Assembly (NCBI GenBank): GCA_003833135.1
Contig: QZLH01000369.1
Span: forward strand, 1 to 64,000
DNA: 64,000 nucleotides
From: Oehlia diaphana
Taxonomy: Eukaryota; Glomeromycota; Glomeromycetes; Glomerales; Glomeraceae
Reading direction: 5' to 3'
A program made the translations under genes and the position numbers. Position 1 is the stretch's first letter. Each line of letters begins with the position of its first letter. Of this stretch, positions 22,632 to 33,548 are shown in pieces. The notes under the pieces were generated by a model that was given only the letters and a program-made list of their open reading frames with translations, made no database searches and had not been told where the DNA came from.

Positions 22632-23884
22632 AAGTATATCTTCAACATTTAATAAAAGATTTTTGTAAAAAAAAAAAAAAAAAAAAAAAATTTTTTTTTT
22701 TCTATAATCCCTTTATTTTAAAAAAAATTCTTGTTTAAATTCTAGCTAAAATAAATAAAGAAATTTCCGAAAAAAAAAAAAATATATATATAAACCATTT
22801 TCACACCGTCTTTATTATTGCGCCAATAAATAAATAAAGATAAATTTCTAATATCTTGAGATATTTATTTATTTATTAATTAAGGCTTAAATTAATTAAT
22901 CATATTAGGGATTATTTCATATGGTAAATAGTCAAAATAAAACTTCTTGTGTTTAACAAGTTTTTAAGAAAATCCTTGAAATATTGATAAAATTACACCC
23001 CTTGGGTTTTTGTCATCATTATCACCTGATCGGCGCAAATGTAAGTTAATACCTATTGGAATTTTATATGTATTTACAGTATTTATCCGTTCCTAGAAGA
23101 TTTTGCGGTAAAAATTAACTATTGATTATACTATAATGGACGGATTTGAAAATTTGAGTAATTCAGAAAGATTTACATTTTCCAAATGAGAAAAACTTTC
23201 ATTCGTAATCTCATTATTATTTTTCAAGTATAATAGTGATAGTTCCAAAGCTTTTTAAAATTTAATCATTTTTTTAAAAATCTTTTTAAAAAAAACTAAG
23301 CGAAAGAAAATAAGATTCGACAATAAAATACACTATATTTTTTATTTTTACTCAAACACTTACTATTGTGTAAATGGCAGGGGATAAACCAGTTATAGAC
23401 CGGATTCTAAAGTAAATTTACTATTCCAATTAGCCAGGATATAACTAATACTTATACATGAAATGAATATATGCCCGAACTATGGGCGAAACTTTATTAA
23501 TATTTATATTTCAAGCAAAGAACTACAAGAATTGCTATGATATCGCATACAACGTCATATGACTCGTAGCGCAGTAAATATTAATTCTGGCCCGAACAAA
23601 TTATAAACCAGATCTTATAATTACATATGCATATAAATGCACGCTTGCCCAAAGTGAAGAATTCTTAATGCAAAAGAAACATAACCTAAACTACAATATC
23701 ACCAACGCGTCGCGTAATAATGGTATACTTTTTGGAGTCATTTGATTCGAAATTAGTTTGAGAATAAAATCGATTGTACAGAATAAATAATGTTTTAAAG
23801 TACAAATATTCTTATTCTTAATTGCATACATAATCATTTGATATTCACATTAAGAACTTAAAATTTGAACCCAAACCTATCACA
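22632..23884. other. intergenic, promoter side of cluster gene 8
   Basis: Starts with a poly-A/poly-T block (22667-22702). Otherwise AT-rich with no gene recognised. Also holds the 3' end of the SAM/NYN gene. Confidence 0.6.
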
Positions 23885-25225
23885 TTACGAAAATAACAAC
23901 GAACTATACCTGCCTTTTTGGAATTCATGAACTTCAGGATATATTTTCTTTACCCAACACTTTGCTTCCCTCCATTGCTCGAGATTATCAAAATACATGT
24001 GAAAAGAATGACCATCGGGCTTGTACCACCAACAAAACGTGTTCAAGTTCATATAACATTCCATCACCTGTTCGTTACCCCAGGTTTCAACCGCGTCTCC
24101 ATTGATTTCAAGAAACTTTTTGTCTCTAGAGTTTTCGCGTCCACAAGCATACATAAAAAGTGTATAATAAGAATCTAAATACGTAATTCTTGTTTGTAAA
24201 TCAGGGCGATAAGGCACATTTATCCATTTAAGACGTTGAGAAATTCCTAAAAGGTAGATTACTTTTAAGCACATAAATTTTAATAACCCATGATTACATA
24301 TTTATTACCATGATCCCAGAACCATATTTCGACGATCCAGTCTCTCAACAGAGCTCGTCTTAATACAGGACGATAATCGCCATCACCACTAACAATTACA
24401 ATTATGCCGGGTCTTTTATGTTCTTGAATTGCGTCACTAATAGAAGCCCCTAGCTCATTCTGATCAAAGACTGTTACTTGACATCCAAGATTTTCAAGTT
24501 CCCTCCATATCGAATCGTTCGTCGGTGGACACGACCCAACAATAACTGGGTTATCACCTATTTGTCGTCCGTTCAGAACCGTTTTCAGAAGCCGACCGTA
24601 ATCGATATAAAGTTGATCCTCATAAACATTTTCAAGGTTGCTAATTAATTGCTTTCCCTCGATTTCAATATTAGGATTATCAATAAAAATGTGTACTAGT
24701 CCGGTGGGTTCTCTTGAAAAATCTACAAAGAAAATATTTACATAAATCCTGCGAAACAACGGTTATCAAAAAGTTAACTATTCACTTACCGGTTGCACCG
24801 GATTGCTCTACAATGTGTTTTTTTCGGGCGGGTTGACGATAAGATACAGGAAAGAAAAGCACAAGATTAGTAAGTATTCGGTGTTATATAACAGACAGCC
24901 AAATCATATAGAACGAGTAAGAAATACTACGAAAACAATTAAATAACATGTGAGGTGTACAAACGATAAACTATATTTAGAACTTACTTTGACTATTTAA
25001 CTTATTAATTAAGTTGACAAGCTTAGCTCTTGGCCCCATTCGAATGTTACATTCTTTAAACCTTTCTTCGTTTAACATAAGAAAGCTTTCACCATCAATC
25101 CCTTGATCACGAAAAATTCCAAGTTCATTTTCGTTAAGGCCAAATTTTCCATTCATGAAAGTGATAAGAGCTTCCATGTCATATTTTTTAACATCTTCAT
25201 ACGTAACACTTAGAGTTGTAGACAT
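23885..25225 (-). CDS. SAM domain + NYN (PIN-like) nuclease-type protein
   Basis: Four exons: 24988-25225, 24790-24807 (an 18-nt micro-exon), 24309-24722, 23885-24246; 1032 nt, 343 residues, phase 1 throughout. Residues ~8-78 are a SAM domain (YDMEALITFMNGKFGL, then FRDQGIDGESFLMLNEE). After a short KQSGAT linker, residues ~93-250 form an NYN fold: HIFIDNPNI (D100) and IVIVSGDGDYRPVL (D199, D201) match the metal-binding acidic positions. The central V-D of many NYN domains reads A-S here (GASISDAI), so activity is uncertain. NYN proteins act on RNA and SAM domains mediate oligomerisation (family knowledge). The C-terminal ~90 residues include a Cys/Trp-rich part (NTFCWWYKPDGHS) that I do not recognise. 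Confidence 0.8.
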
Positions 25226-28200
25226 TACTATAGTGTGACAAAGTGCAGTCTGCGTTGCACAGTCTAGAAAAAAAGAAAATTTGTTGAAAAAGAGTGGAAA
25301 AAAAAACTTTTTTAAATTTATTTATGAGAAATTGGTGATTAATTGATGATTAGTTAGTTAATCAGTTACTTCTGTGACGCAGCAGCCGGCGTATGATTTT
25401 TATCCGAAATGCTATTGGAAGAAGTGTGACGAGGCTTCGTGATTGGACTTTACAACATGATAAAAATGAAAGAAATCATTAAATCCCAAGACAATGTTCT
25501 TTTAAAAATATCATTTGGAAAGAATACAACCGTAAAAAATTTAACTTTACGTAATCATGAAAGTTTTCGCTCACGAAAATAGAATCGGTGGAATTGATGA
25601 GGTACTGTACGTTTATCGTTAAAAAGTTTTTATGGTATAAACTATCGTAATTAAAATATCTCTTTCTCATTTTTTAGTGGTTAATCGAGTACTACTTGAA
25701 ATTAAATAATTAAAACTTTGATACATAAGATCTAATATCATCTTATAGTCATACGTGCAACCTTAGCCAATCTATTATTGTTAAATAGAAAAAAAATATC
25801 TTATCTAATGAAAAGTTATGATTTATACGTGCAATTTTATTGGTGGAAAAAAAAAAATATTTTTAGTAAAAAAGTATGTATTTTGCATCAGTAGATACAG
25901 TGAATAGAGTCAAATTTAGTACAGTTAGTACAGGAGTTACGGTCACGCTGTATCACGCCAATTCGAAAATTTGCGTTATTTTTTTTTATTATTTTAAGTT
26001 TTTTAGGTGATTCAGAACTTTATCGTATTTCCTTATAGAAAATTACATTTGATAAAGATTACGCTACTATTGATACTCATGACTTTATAATAATTTCTTG
26101 GAAATATAACTATCATACTTCTTATAAAAGGAGATAAATCTCTATCTGGGAACACAGAAGACAATTAAATATTCCAGTAATTTATTAAGAATGACATTAT
26201 TACTCTTAATATTAAGAATGAAATATGATATGAGTTTCACATGGTCATGATTTTCAAGTCAATGTTGGTGAAAGTCATTTGTCATAATAAAGGAATAGGA
26301 GTAAATGACAATGATTATACAGTATGTAATTTATCAAATTACTAATTATATTCGTTTTATTTCCATGATGTTTTAAAATTATATAATCGTGTTTCACTCA
26401 GTCCTAAAATTTCATTGGCCATTACACGTAATGTGGCAGAGAATTAAAACATTTTACGTAAGTATTGTTATATACCTTCCTTATGTTAAGGATCTTTCTC
26501 ACAATCTTTCCTACAGAGCTCCAAGAAACGAAATCTTCCGTTTGTAAATGTCTCATTTTTCGTTTTTTCTACCATATTTGCCAATAATATCAGATACCTA
26601 ATTTTAGAAATATATATATTAAGGTTGGTTGCCGCAAGTAACGATTATTATATATGGTTGTAATATTATAAACGTAAGCTGTAAATTGCTGTAAATACTA
26701 CACTATTGTGGTTAGCTAAAAGATGGTAATTCATAATTATATTTACTTGACTTTTGGATTTACGGAGACCAACACTAATATATATATATAAGAAATATAT
26801 CGGGATAGAATATTTTATAATAAATATATTTCTCAAAGTTCAAGATACGAAGAAAAATTTTATAAATAAATAAATAATTCGTTATCAGGATTTAGGTTGA
26901 ACTTGCTTCGAAAAAAAATGGCAAGGAAAATTCACTAATTATTTGTTAAACAATCATGATTTCATCGTGACACGTTAATCTACATAAATCGAGTTTTTTA
27001 AAGCAATACCATTTTCGAATATGTGATTACGACGCTCAACAAGAATATTACTAAAACAGGAGTTATTTTCCTTTCCTTTCTCCCTCCCTCACCCTACTTT
27101 TCCCTTGCTACTACTACATTCGTCTTTTCCCTCCTGGTCGATTTTACTGCACCGTGATCAAGTGACAAATTTTTAAAGACAGTAACGAAATATTTAAGTA
27201 TTTTATAATAATAAATATATTGTATAAACTTTAATTTATTAAACTACTTATCATAACGAAATCTTTTTTTACGTATCCCTGTAAAAAAAAGTCGATCCGG
27301 TTTTAATATTCCATCTTTTTTCCGTAAAAGGTTCATATTTCCGGAATTAATAACCTTATATCACGGAATTTATACATTTTCCGTGAATGGATCCCTTTAA
27401 TTAGAAGGTACATGGTTCAAAAATTAATATTAAAATATTATAATATTGTCTATATTTTTTTAATTTGAGATTATCGAAAAGAAAATTCAGTAAAAAGTGA
27501 AAAAATAATTATATACATCAAAAGTACAATTTCCATTTAGAAAAATTATCACCCATTTCTCATGATTTCTTTGAAAGTCTTGTGAATGATTTAATTATGG
27601 GAAGAATTAATATTCCATTAGAATCCCATGATAAAAATGTTGATGAAAATCTCATTTTTTTATAAATCATTTTACAATTGAATACTGAATTCTTATTTTT
27701 ATGCAAAATACAAAAATCTACAATTGAGCGGTAAGAAATTTTGTACAATACTTAAAAGAATTAAATGTAAATTTTTTTACAATTCACTTTTATGTTTAGA
27801 GCATTGTCAGATATTACCTAATATCACTGCTTACCCCTCAGGTAAGATATATAATATATATAATTCCTTATATAGTATTATATGTAACCTAGGATCTTTA
27901 GTTGCCCCCAAAATATTAGGTAATATCTGACAGCATACTTATAGTAAAAAAAGTAATGATGGGTATGTCCGTGAAAACATTTTGGGATCATTTTTTTAAT
28001 GACCGCTTTTATAGCATTCATAGACAATAATGATTTGTCCGATAGGCACCATGGAATTTTTTTTTTACATATAATTTTTGAATAAATGTAATGCATAATC
28101 ACGTGACTTAACATATAAAAATGCCACTTGCGTCCGAAATTGCAGTATTAAAATATACTACTAATGAGTGATGATTATGTTATATTCGAGTAAAATTTTA

Positions 28201-29215
28201 TCAGTTATTATCTGATCGCATAAATTATTGTTTAAAATAAATAATTTTGGGGCTACTAAAAGATGATTAGGCAATGGATCGGAATACCATATTCCATATG
28301 TTCATAGAACTTCGATCATCAACGACTCATCAAATGAGTGGAAAAATAAAAATAGAAATACGTCCTTACCCGACCCGTTACCCCTATAAAAAAATTTATA
28401 AAAATTTTTTTTGTGCTTAAAAATATGCTGAAATTAAAAAGTTATGTATAATATAATTATAATATAATTATAATATAAGTATATGATAATATACTTAAAA
28501 TATTCTTAAATATATGTTATAAATTAAATATAGTTATCACTGGAATATCATGATTTTCACTGCTGCTGATTTATCCTACGGTATCCGTACCATAAAGCCC
28601 TTATTTTGACTAATAATGATAGACTTTTTTTTTCCAATATCCCATCTTTTTAAATAAACACTACCCGTGAGAATTTCACAAATTTTAACTAGGAACCGTG
28701 GAATAAAATTTCAAAAGTATATATTAATTAAACATAAAAATTTGATTTTCAGGTTCAAGTATAAAATAAGAAAATTAAGTATATTTTTTAAGCCTATCTG
28801 CTATATTAATTATATTAATTAAATATATTTTTAAGAATAAATATTTTTTATTAAGGAGATTGATCAACAAAATTTTTATTACGTAATTTTATTATCTGAA
28901 TGAAATTCTCCGGATTGGCAAGGTGTAACGTGACGTGAATCGGAGTTTTTGAAAATGTGTCGCCATATGAAGTTAACGTCACCGCCAAGAATGAGTGTCC
29001 TTAAGGGTCCCTTAAATAAATTAGTACATAATTGTATATAAATGTAGTTTTATTGAATAAGCCAAGATACCTAAAAAGAGAATCTGATACAGGTGAAGGT
29101 GAATGCAGCGCGGAATCACGGGCTACATGAAAAAGTAAATATTTATATTAAAAGGTAATACCAGAGTTTTTTATTGTTTAAAAAAAAAAAAATTATAATA
29201 CTCTCTATCTTGAAA

Positions 29216-29257
<42 letters not shown>

Positions 29258-29276
29258 CAAAAAAAAAAACAAAAAA
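25226..29276. other. 4-kb intergenic spacer up to the gap
   Basis: No gene called. Small frames at 25479-25670, 27560-27748, 27724-27930 and 27878-28114 lack support, and the latter two are made partly of an inverted repeat. Contains a pyrimidine-rich block (27068-27140) and AT microsatellites (28443-28490). Confidence 0.55.
27805..27932. mobile_element. 128-bp MITE-like inverted repeat
   Basis: 20-bp perfect terminal inverted repeats: TGTCAGATATTACCTAATAT at 27805-27824 and its complement at 27913-27932. The 4-mer GCAT flanks both ends, a possible target-site duplication. No coding capacity. The superfamily is not recognised. Confidence 0.65.
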
Positions 29277-29618
29277 NNNNNNNNNNNNNNNNNNNNNNNN
29301 NNNNNNNNNNNNNNNNNNNNNNNNNNNNNNNNNNNNNNNNNNNNNNNNNNNNNNNNNNNNNNNNNNNNNNNNNNNNNNNNNNNNNNNNNNNNNNNNNNNN
29401 NNNNNNNNNNNNNNNNNNNNNNNNNNNNNNNNNNNNNNNNNNNNNNNNNNNNNNNNNNNNNNNNNNNNNNNNNNNNNNNNNNNNNNNNNNNNNNNNNNNN
29501 NNNNNNNNNNNNNNNNNNNNNNNNNNNNNNNNNNNNNNNNNNNNNNNNNNNNNNNNNNNNNNNNNNNNNNNNNNNNNNNNNNNNNNNNNNNNNNNNNNNN
29601 NNNNNNNNNNNNNNNNNN
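29277..29618. other. assembly gap (342 N)
   Basis: Run of N flanked on both sides by poly-A/poly-T blocks. The block before it (29178-29262) and one after it (29724-29793) resemble each other, which suggests a repeat that could not be assembled. Confidence 0.98.
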
Positions 29619-29720
29619 GAATGAATGGTTTCTACGCAGTACTTTTTTCCGATAAGATGAAATTTTTTCAATTTTTAATTCAATTTTTAAGTTTGAGAAA
29701 AAAAAAAAAAATTTTTTTTT
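29619..29720. repeat. ~100-bp sequence duplicated at 40201-40303
   Basis: Begins GAATGAATGGTTTCTACGCA exactly at the gap edge and is identical, up to the length of homopolymers, to 40201-40303. Either a dispersed repeat or a misplaced contig end. Confidence 0.85.
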
Positions 29721-29813
29721 TAAAAAAAAAAAAAAAAAAAAAATTATATATCCCTCTTTTTTGAAATTTTTTTTTTTTTTTTAAAAAAAAAAAAACTGCA
29801 AAAAAAAACCGCA

Positions 29814-31105
29814 ATGGATATCCCAAAATATATTGGAGATGTACACCCAGAAGATTATATCAAAGAAATGAGAATATATTGTAATTTTAAACAAATTACA
29901 AATGAAGATGATGTTTTAAAGTTTAGTAAATTGATGGTAGATTCAACCATTGATTTTCCTTCTAAAAACATAGAATCGTGTGAAGATCTTATCAAAGAGT
30001 TAAAAGAACATATTACATTTTTGATTTTTAAAAATTCTAGTATAAGAAAATTACATTTATTAAAGTATCAACTTGAACGAGATGGTGGTGATACGCCAAA
30101 ATTTATTGCTAACTTTCGTTCACTTTGTCGTAATGCTGAGATTAGTGATATCGATAGACAAAAACATCATTTATATTACACACTTCCAAATGATTTTTTT
30201 AGAAATGAATTTATCAAACATTATGATGATATTAAAACTATGAATGATTTGGTTATTTGTTTTGAAAGTACTTTAAATGAATATTCTAGATTTATTCTAA
30301 ATGGTTCTGTTGTAGCGTTAAAACATGTTGCTACTGGAAAATATCTTACTAGTAGTATTAAACATTACGAGACAGGTTCAAAAAATCAAGTGGTTTGTAT
30401 TATTTCTTTACTGATTTTTGATTTTTTTTTTGTAATAATATACATATATTTATAATTGTTTATAATTTAGGTTTTTTGTGGGAAGTCGTTACGTGATTCA
30501 AACTCTGCTTGGACTATCAAGTGCCTTCAGAGTCCTGAATTTCTTCCTTATGAAAGCATAATCTATTTACAACATAATAATACCAACAATTTTCTTGAAA
30601 TCTGTTCTGACCGTCATAATCTATCTCCTGTCTCTAAACTTACTGAAGGTAAACAACTTAATTTTACATTTCTCAAACGTAATATTTAAAGATTTATCAA
30701 GCTGCTTACAATATATATATATATATATATTTTTTTTTGTTACATATACAGTGAGCTGTGGATCTAATAATAATTATAGCGATTATACATGGATTCTTGA
30801 TCGTAGTAAACCCGAAAGTAAAGATGAATATTTAAAAACACAAGATATTATTCTTCTTAGGAATAAATATCCCGATTATCTTACTAATAAGCAAAAAGAA
30901 GAGGTTTTGGGTTGTAAAGATATTATGTTTACCATTGGCGAAGATGAATATCAAGAAGTTTATGCTCATTCTAAAGACAATATTGACGAATATGATGAGG
31001 TAATTATAATTTTTTTTAGTAACTTTTATTCTTGTAAAGAATTTAATCAAATTAATTAATAAATTATCTATTTTCATACAGTGGTGCATTGAACTTATCG
31101 AATAA
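29814..31105 (+). CDS. Gag-like N-terminus fused to a MIR-like domain
   Basis: Four exons: 29814-30392, 30471-30648, 30752-30999, 31082-31105; 1029 nt, 342 residues. Residues ~1-160 (PEDYIKEMRIYCNFK, then FIANFRSLCRNAEI and HHLYYTLPNDFF) look like the capsid part of Ty3/Gypsy-type Gag proteins. From ~165 the protein reads GSVVALKHVATGKYL, VFCGKS, W-x-I and LQHNNTNNFLEI, the beta-trefoil pattern of MIR domains (protein mannosyltransferases, IP3 and ryanodine receptors). It ends in WCIELIE. No protease or reverse transcriptase follows. I recall similar proteins from Rhizophagus, so a domesticated, multiplied family is likely. The last exon encodes eight codons including the stop. Confidence 0.8.
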
Positions 31106-32506
31106 TTGTTGTAATTGCAAAAATTACTTTTTAATTTATCATCTACTTTCTACCCGAGATTGATGTTTTTTTGTAATCTATGTTTAGAAATTATTAAATT
31201 TGTCATCATTTGGTAATGATTTTTATATTATATGCGTGTATTTAGTAGTCCAACTTAAATTTTGATTAAATCTAAGAAAAGTTGTATCCATGATCCTTTA
31301 CTTATTGTTACGTTAACAATTTAATAAAGAATAAATGTAGATAAAGTTAAGCCACCTTATTGTTTAAAGACAAAGTAGCTTGTACAATTGTTATGTTGGT
31401 ACATAAAAAAAAATCACATGTATAAATAAAGTAAATAATAAAACTTTGTACAACTTCTCTAGTACCAAAAGTATCTTAGGGACCGCCTCTTATTGTTGAT
31501 AATAAACGGTTAAAATCATAACTCGGACAGATTCACGTGGGTCTAAAATAATGCAAGATAAGCCAACTCTAACCAGTTATAAACCGGTTAAATTTAACTG
31601 GTTAAATTTATAAACTTATTCGGCAAAATTACTGACAAACGGTATTATAGTTATTGTAGTTCTTTGTTTGAATAGATTCATTAGATGGTAAAAAGGGCCC
31701 ATCTCGATTTTTGATAAAAATCTGGAACATGACATGTGTCGATTGTATACTGTTGTTACTGCACGTGCAACGTGGTATTAATTCAGATGATTTTATTGAG
31801 AGTTGTGACCATTATCCAATCATAATTAATCAGTCAATCATACGATTTTTGGTTTTTCGATGACGAATCGAACAATGTTTTTTAGAAAAAAAATAAAAAT
31901 GCCAAAGTATTTGGATAAAGAAAAATAATTATCCCCTCCCAATAATCCGTCTTTTCATTTCTTATTGCTTCTCGTCAATTTTCTCGTCAATTTTCGGGAT
32001 TAATCCATTCTTTCTAGATAAAAGATTTTAGATACGCCCTGTAAATACATAATCCAAAAAAAAAATATCCTAATATATATTTCCATAATTCAATTTTAAT
32101 CACTTTGACGATAAGGATCAAGCCCACTACCAAGAAAGTGTTTAATTATCAACTTCATCATGTAAATCAATATCAATAGAAATATAGAAATATAGAATCA
32201 TTTTCAAAATTTCACTTACCCTTGAAAAGAACTTGATAATCCGCTTTCAATATTTTTTTTTGTTGAAAAGGAAAAAATTAGAGAATTATAGTATAAAAGT
32301 TCAGAATAATATTAAAAAAATTTATTAATGATTTTTTTTTCAAGGAAAGTGTGAATTAAATTGGTTCTAAATACATTTAATATTAAGTAATTAAAAAAAA
32401 AAACTAAACTATATGTAACGCGGGTGCTGAAATTTTTTAAAGTTAACCCAGTCTAAATGTTAATTAGTAGTATATATTATTTTTGAGAAGGGGGATTTTT
32501 TTTTTT
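31106..32506. other. intergenic, no gene seen
   Basis: Spacer between convergent genes. A short palindromic stretch built from AACCAGTT/AACCGGTT/AACTGGTT occurs at 31575-31610. Nothing else of note. Confidence 0.6.
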
Positions 32507-33548
32507 TCATTTGTAAATTAAAAATTTAGCAAGAATATAATCATTTTGAACAAAAATATACTCGCTCTTTAATTCTCTACTTATTTTAGATATTTCATCA
32601 ATACTTATTTTCATATGTTTACCTCTTCGAGATAATCTAGATTGATGTCGTGGAGCAAAACAATGCCGTAAATATGGTTTAACTTCACTAGAAAAGTCCT
32701 CACTTGAAATATTACCAAATCTAATTAATTCGACATAATCTTTTAAAATTTCCCATAATTCATTAAAGTCCTTCTCCTCCCATTCGTTAACGTCCCTTTC
32801 ACTATTAGAACACTTATGAATCCCCCATTTAACAACATATTTCCATATTTCAACTTCGTCCATCTCTATATCATCTCTTTTCAACAGGTCAATCAATAAA
32901 TCTCCACTTAAATTAATAAAATCACTAGACTTAAATATTAATTCGGGATTCTCACTCATCTTTTGAATGCAAAATTCTTGAAGATTTTTACATTCAACAA
33001 ATCGATGAGCATGATATTGAACTTTGATAAAATCTGTTTTAATCCAAGTATCAGCGAGAGATAATAAATGAGATTCTGCAAAATTCATTAATTCCGTTAA
33101 CATAAATTCATCAGTAGCGCATAATAAGTCTAGTATTTCACAAGGCGTAAGCTCATCGAGAGACACAAAACCACTATACAAATGTCTATTAAAAAAAAAA
33201 GATTAAAAATGAATAATCAAATAAATTTAAATAAATAAAAAAAAAATAAAAAATAAATGAATAAAATTTTTTTTCTTACTTGAGGATAATTTCAAAATTT
33301 TTTGGTGAAATATTTGGTTTTTCAAAAACTATTTTATCTCCCTCCTTTTTAATCCAATCGCTCGATAAAGCGATTCTAAAATAAGTTGATTGTGAAGTTA
33401 AAATTAAAGAATGAGCGAAAAATGTTTTACTATTTGAACCATTTCCAACTTTAATTATCGTATCATAATTAATATTTGGGTTTTGAAATAAATAATCGAA
33501 ATTTTTTATTAATCTATTTACTAAGATTTCAGCTGACTTAGATGACAT
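32507..33548 (-). CDS. BTB/POZ + BACK protein 1
   Basis: Two exons, 33280-33548 and 32507-33185, joined in phase 2; 948 nt, 315 residues. The BTB domain covers ~20-125 (DTIIKVGNGSNSKTFFAHSL, then YFRIALSSDWIKK, and Y-S-G after the splice). BACK covers ~130-240 (FCIQKMSENPELIF, WKYVVKWGIHKC). From family knowledge such proteins are Cul3 adaptors. In Rhizophagus-like fungi most have a further TLDc domain; here the protein stops after BACK with an unrelated basic tail (APRHQSRLSRRGKHMKIS), so it is either a short form or truncated. Paralogue of the gene at 36212 with the same intron position. Confidence 0.85.

Noticed and set aside
29171..29764. ORFs spanning the N run on both strands
   Set aside because: They consist of N codons plus Lys or Phe homopolymers from poly-A/poly-T.
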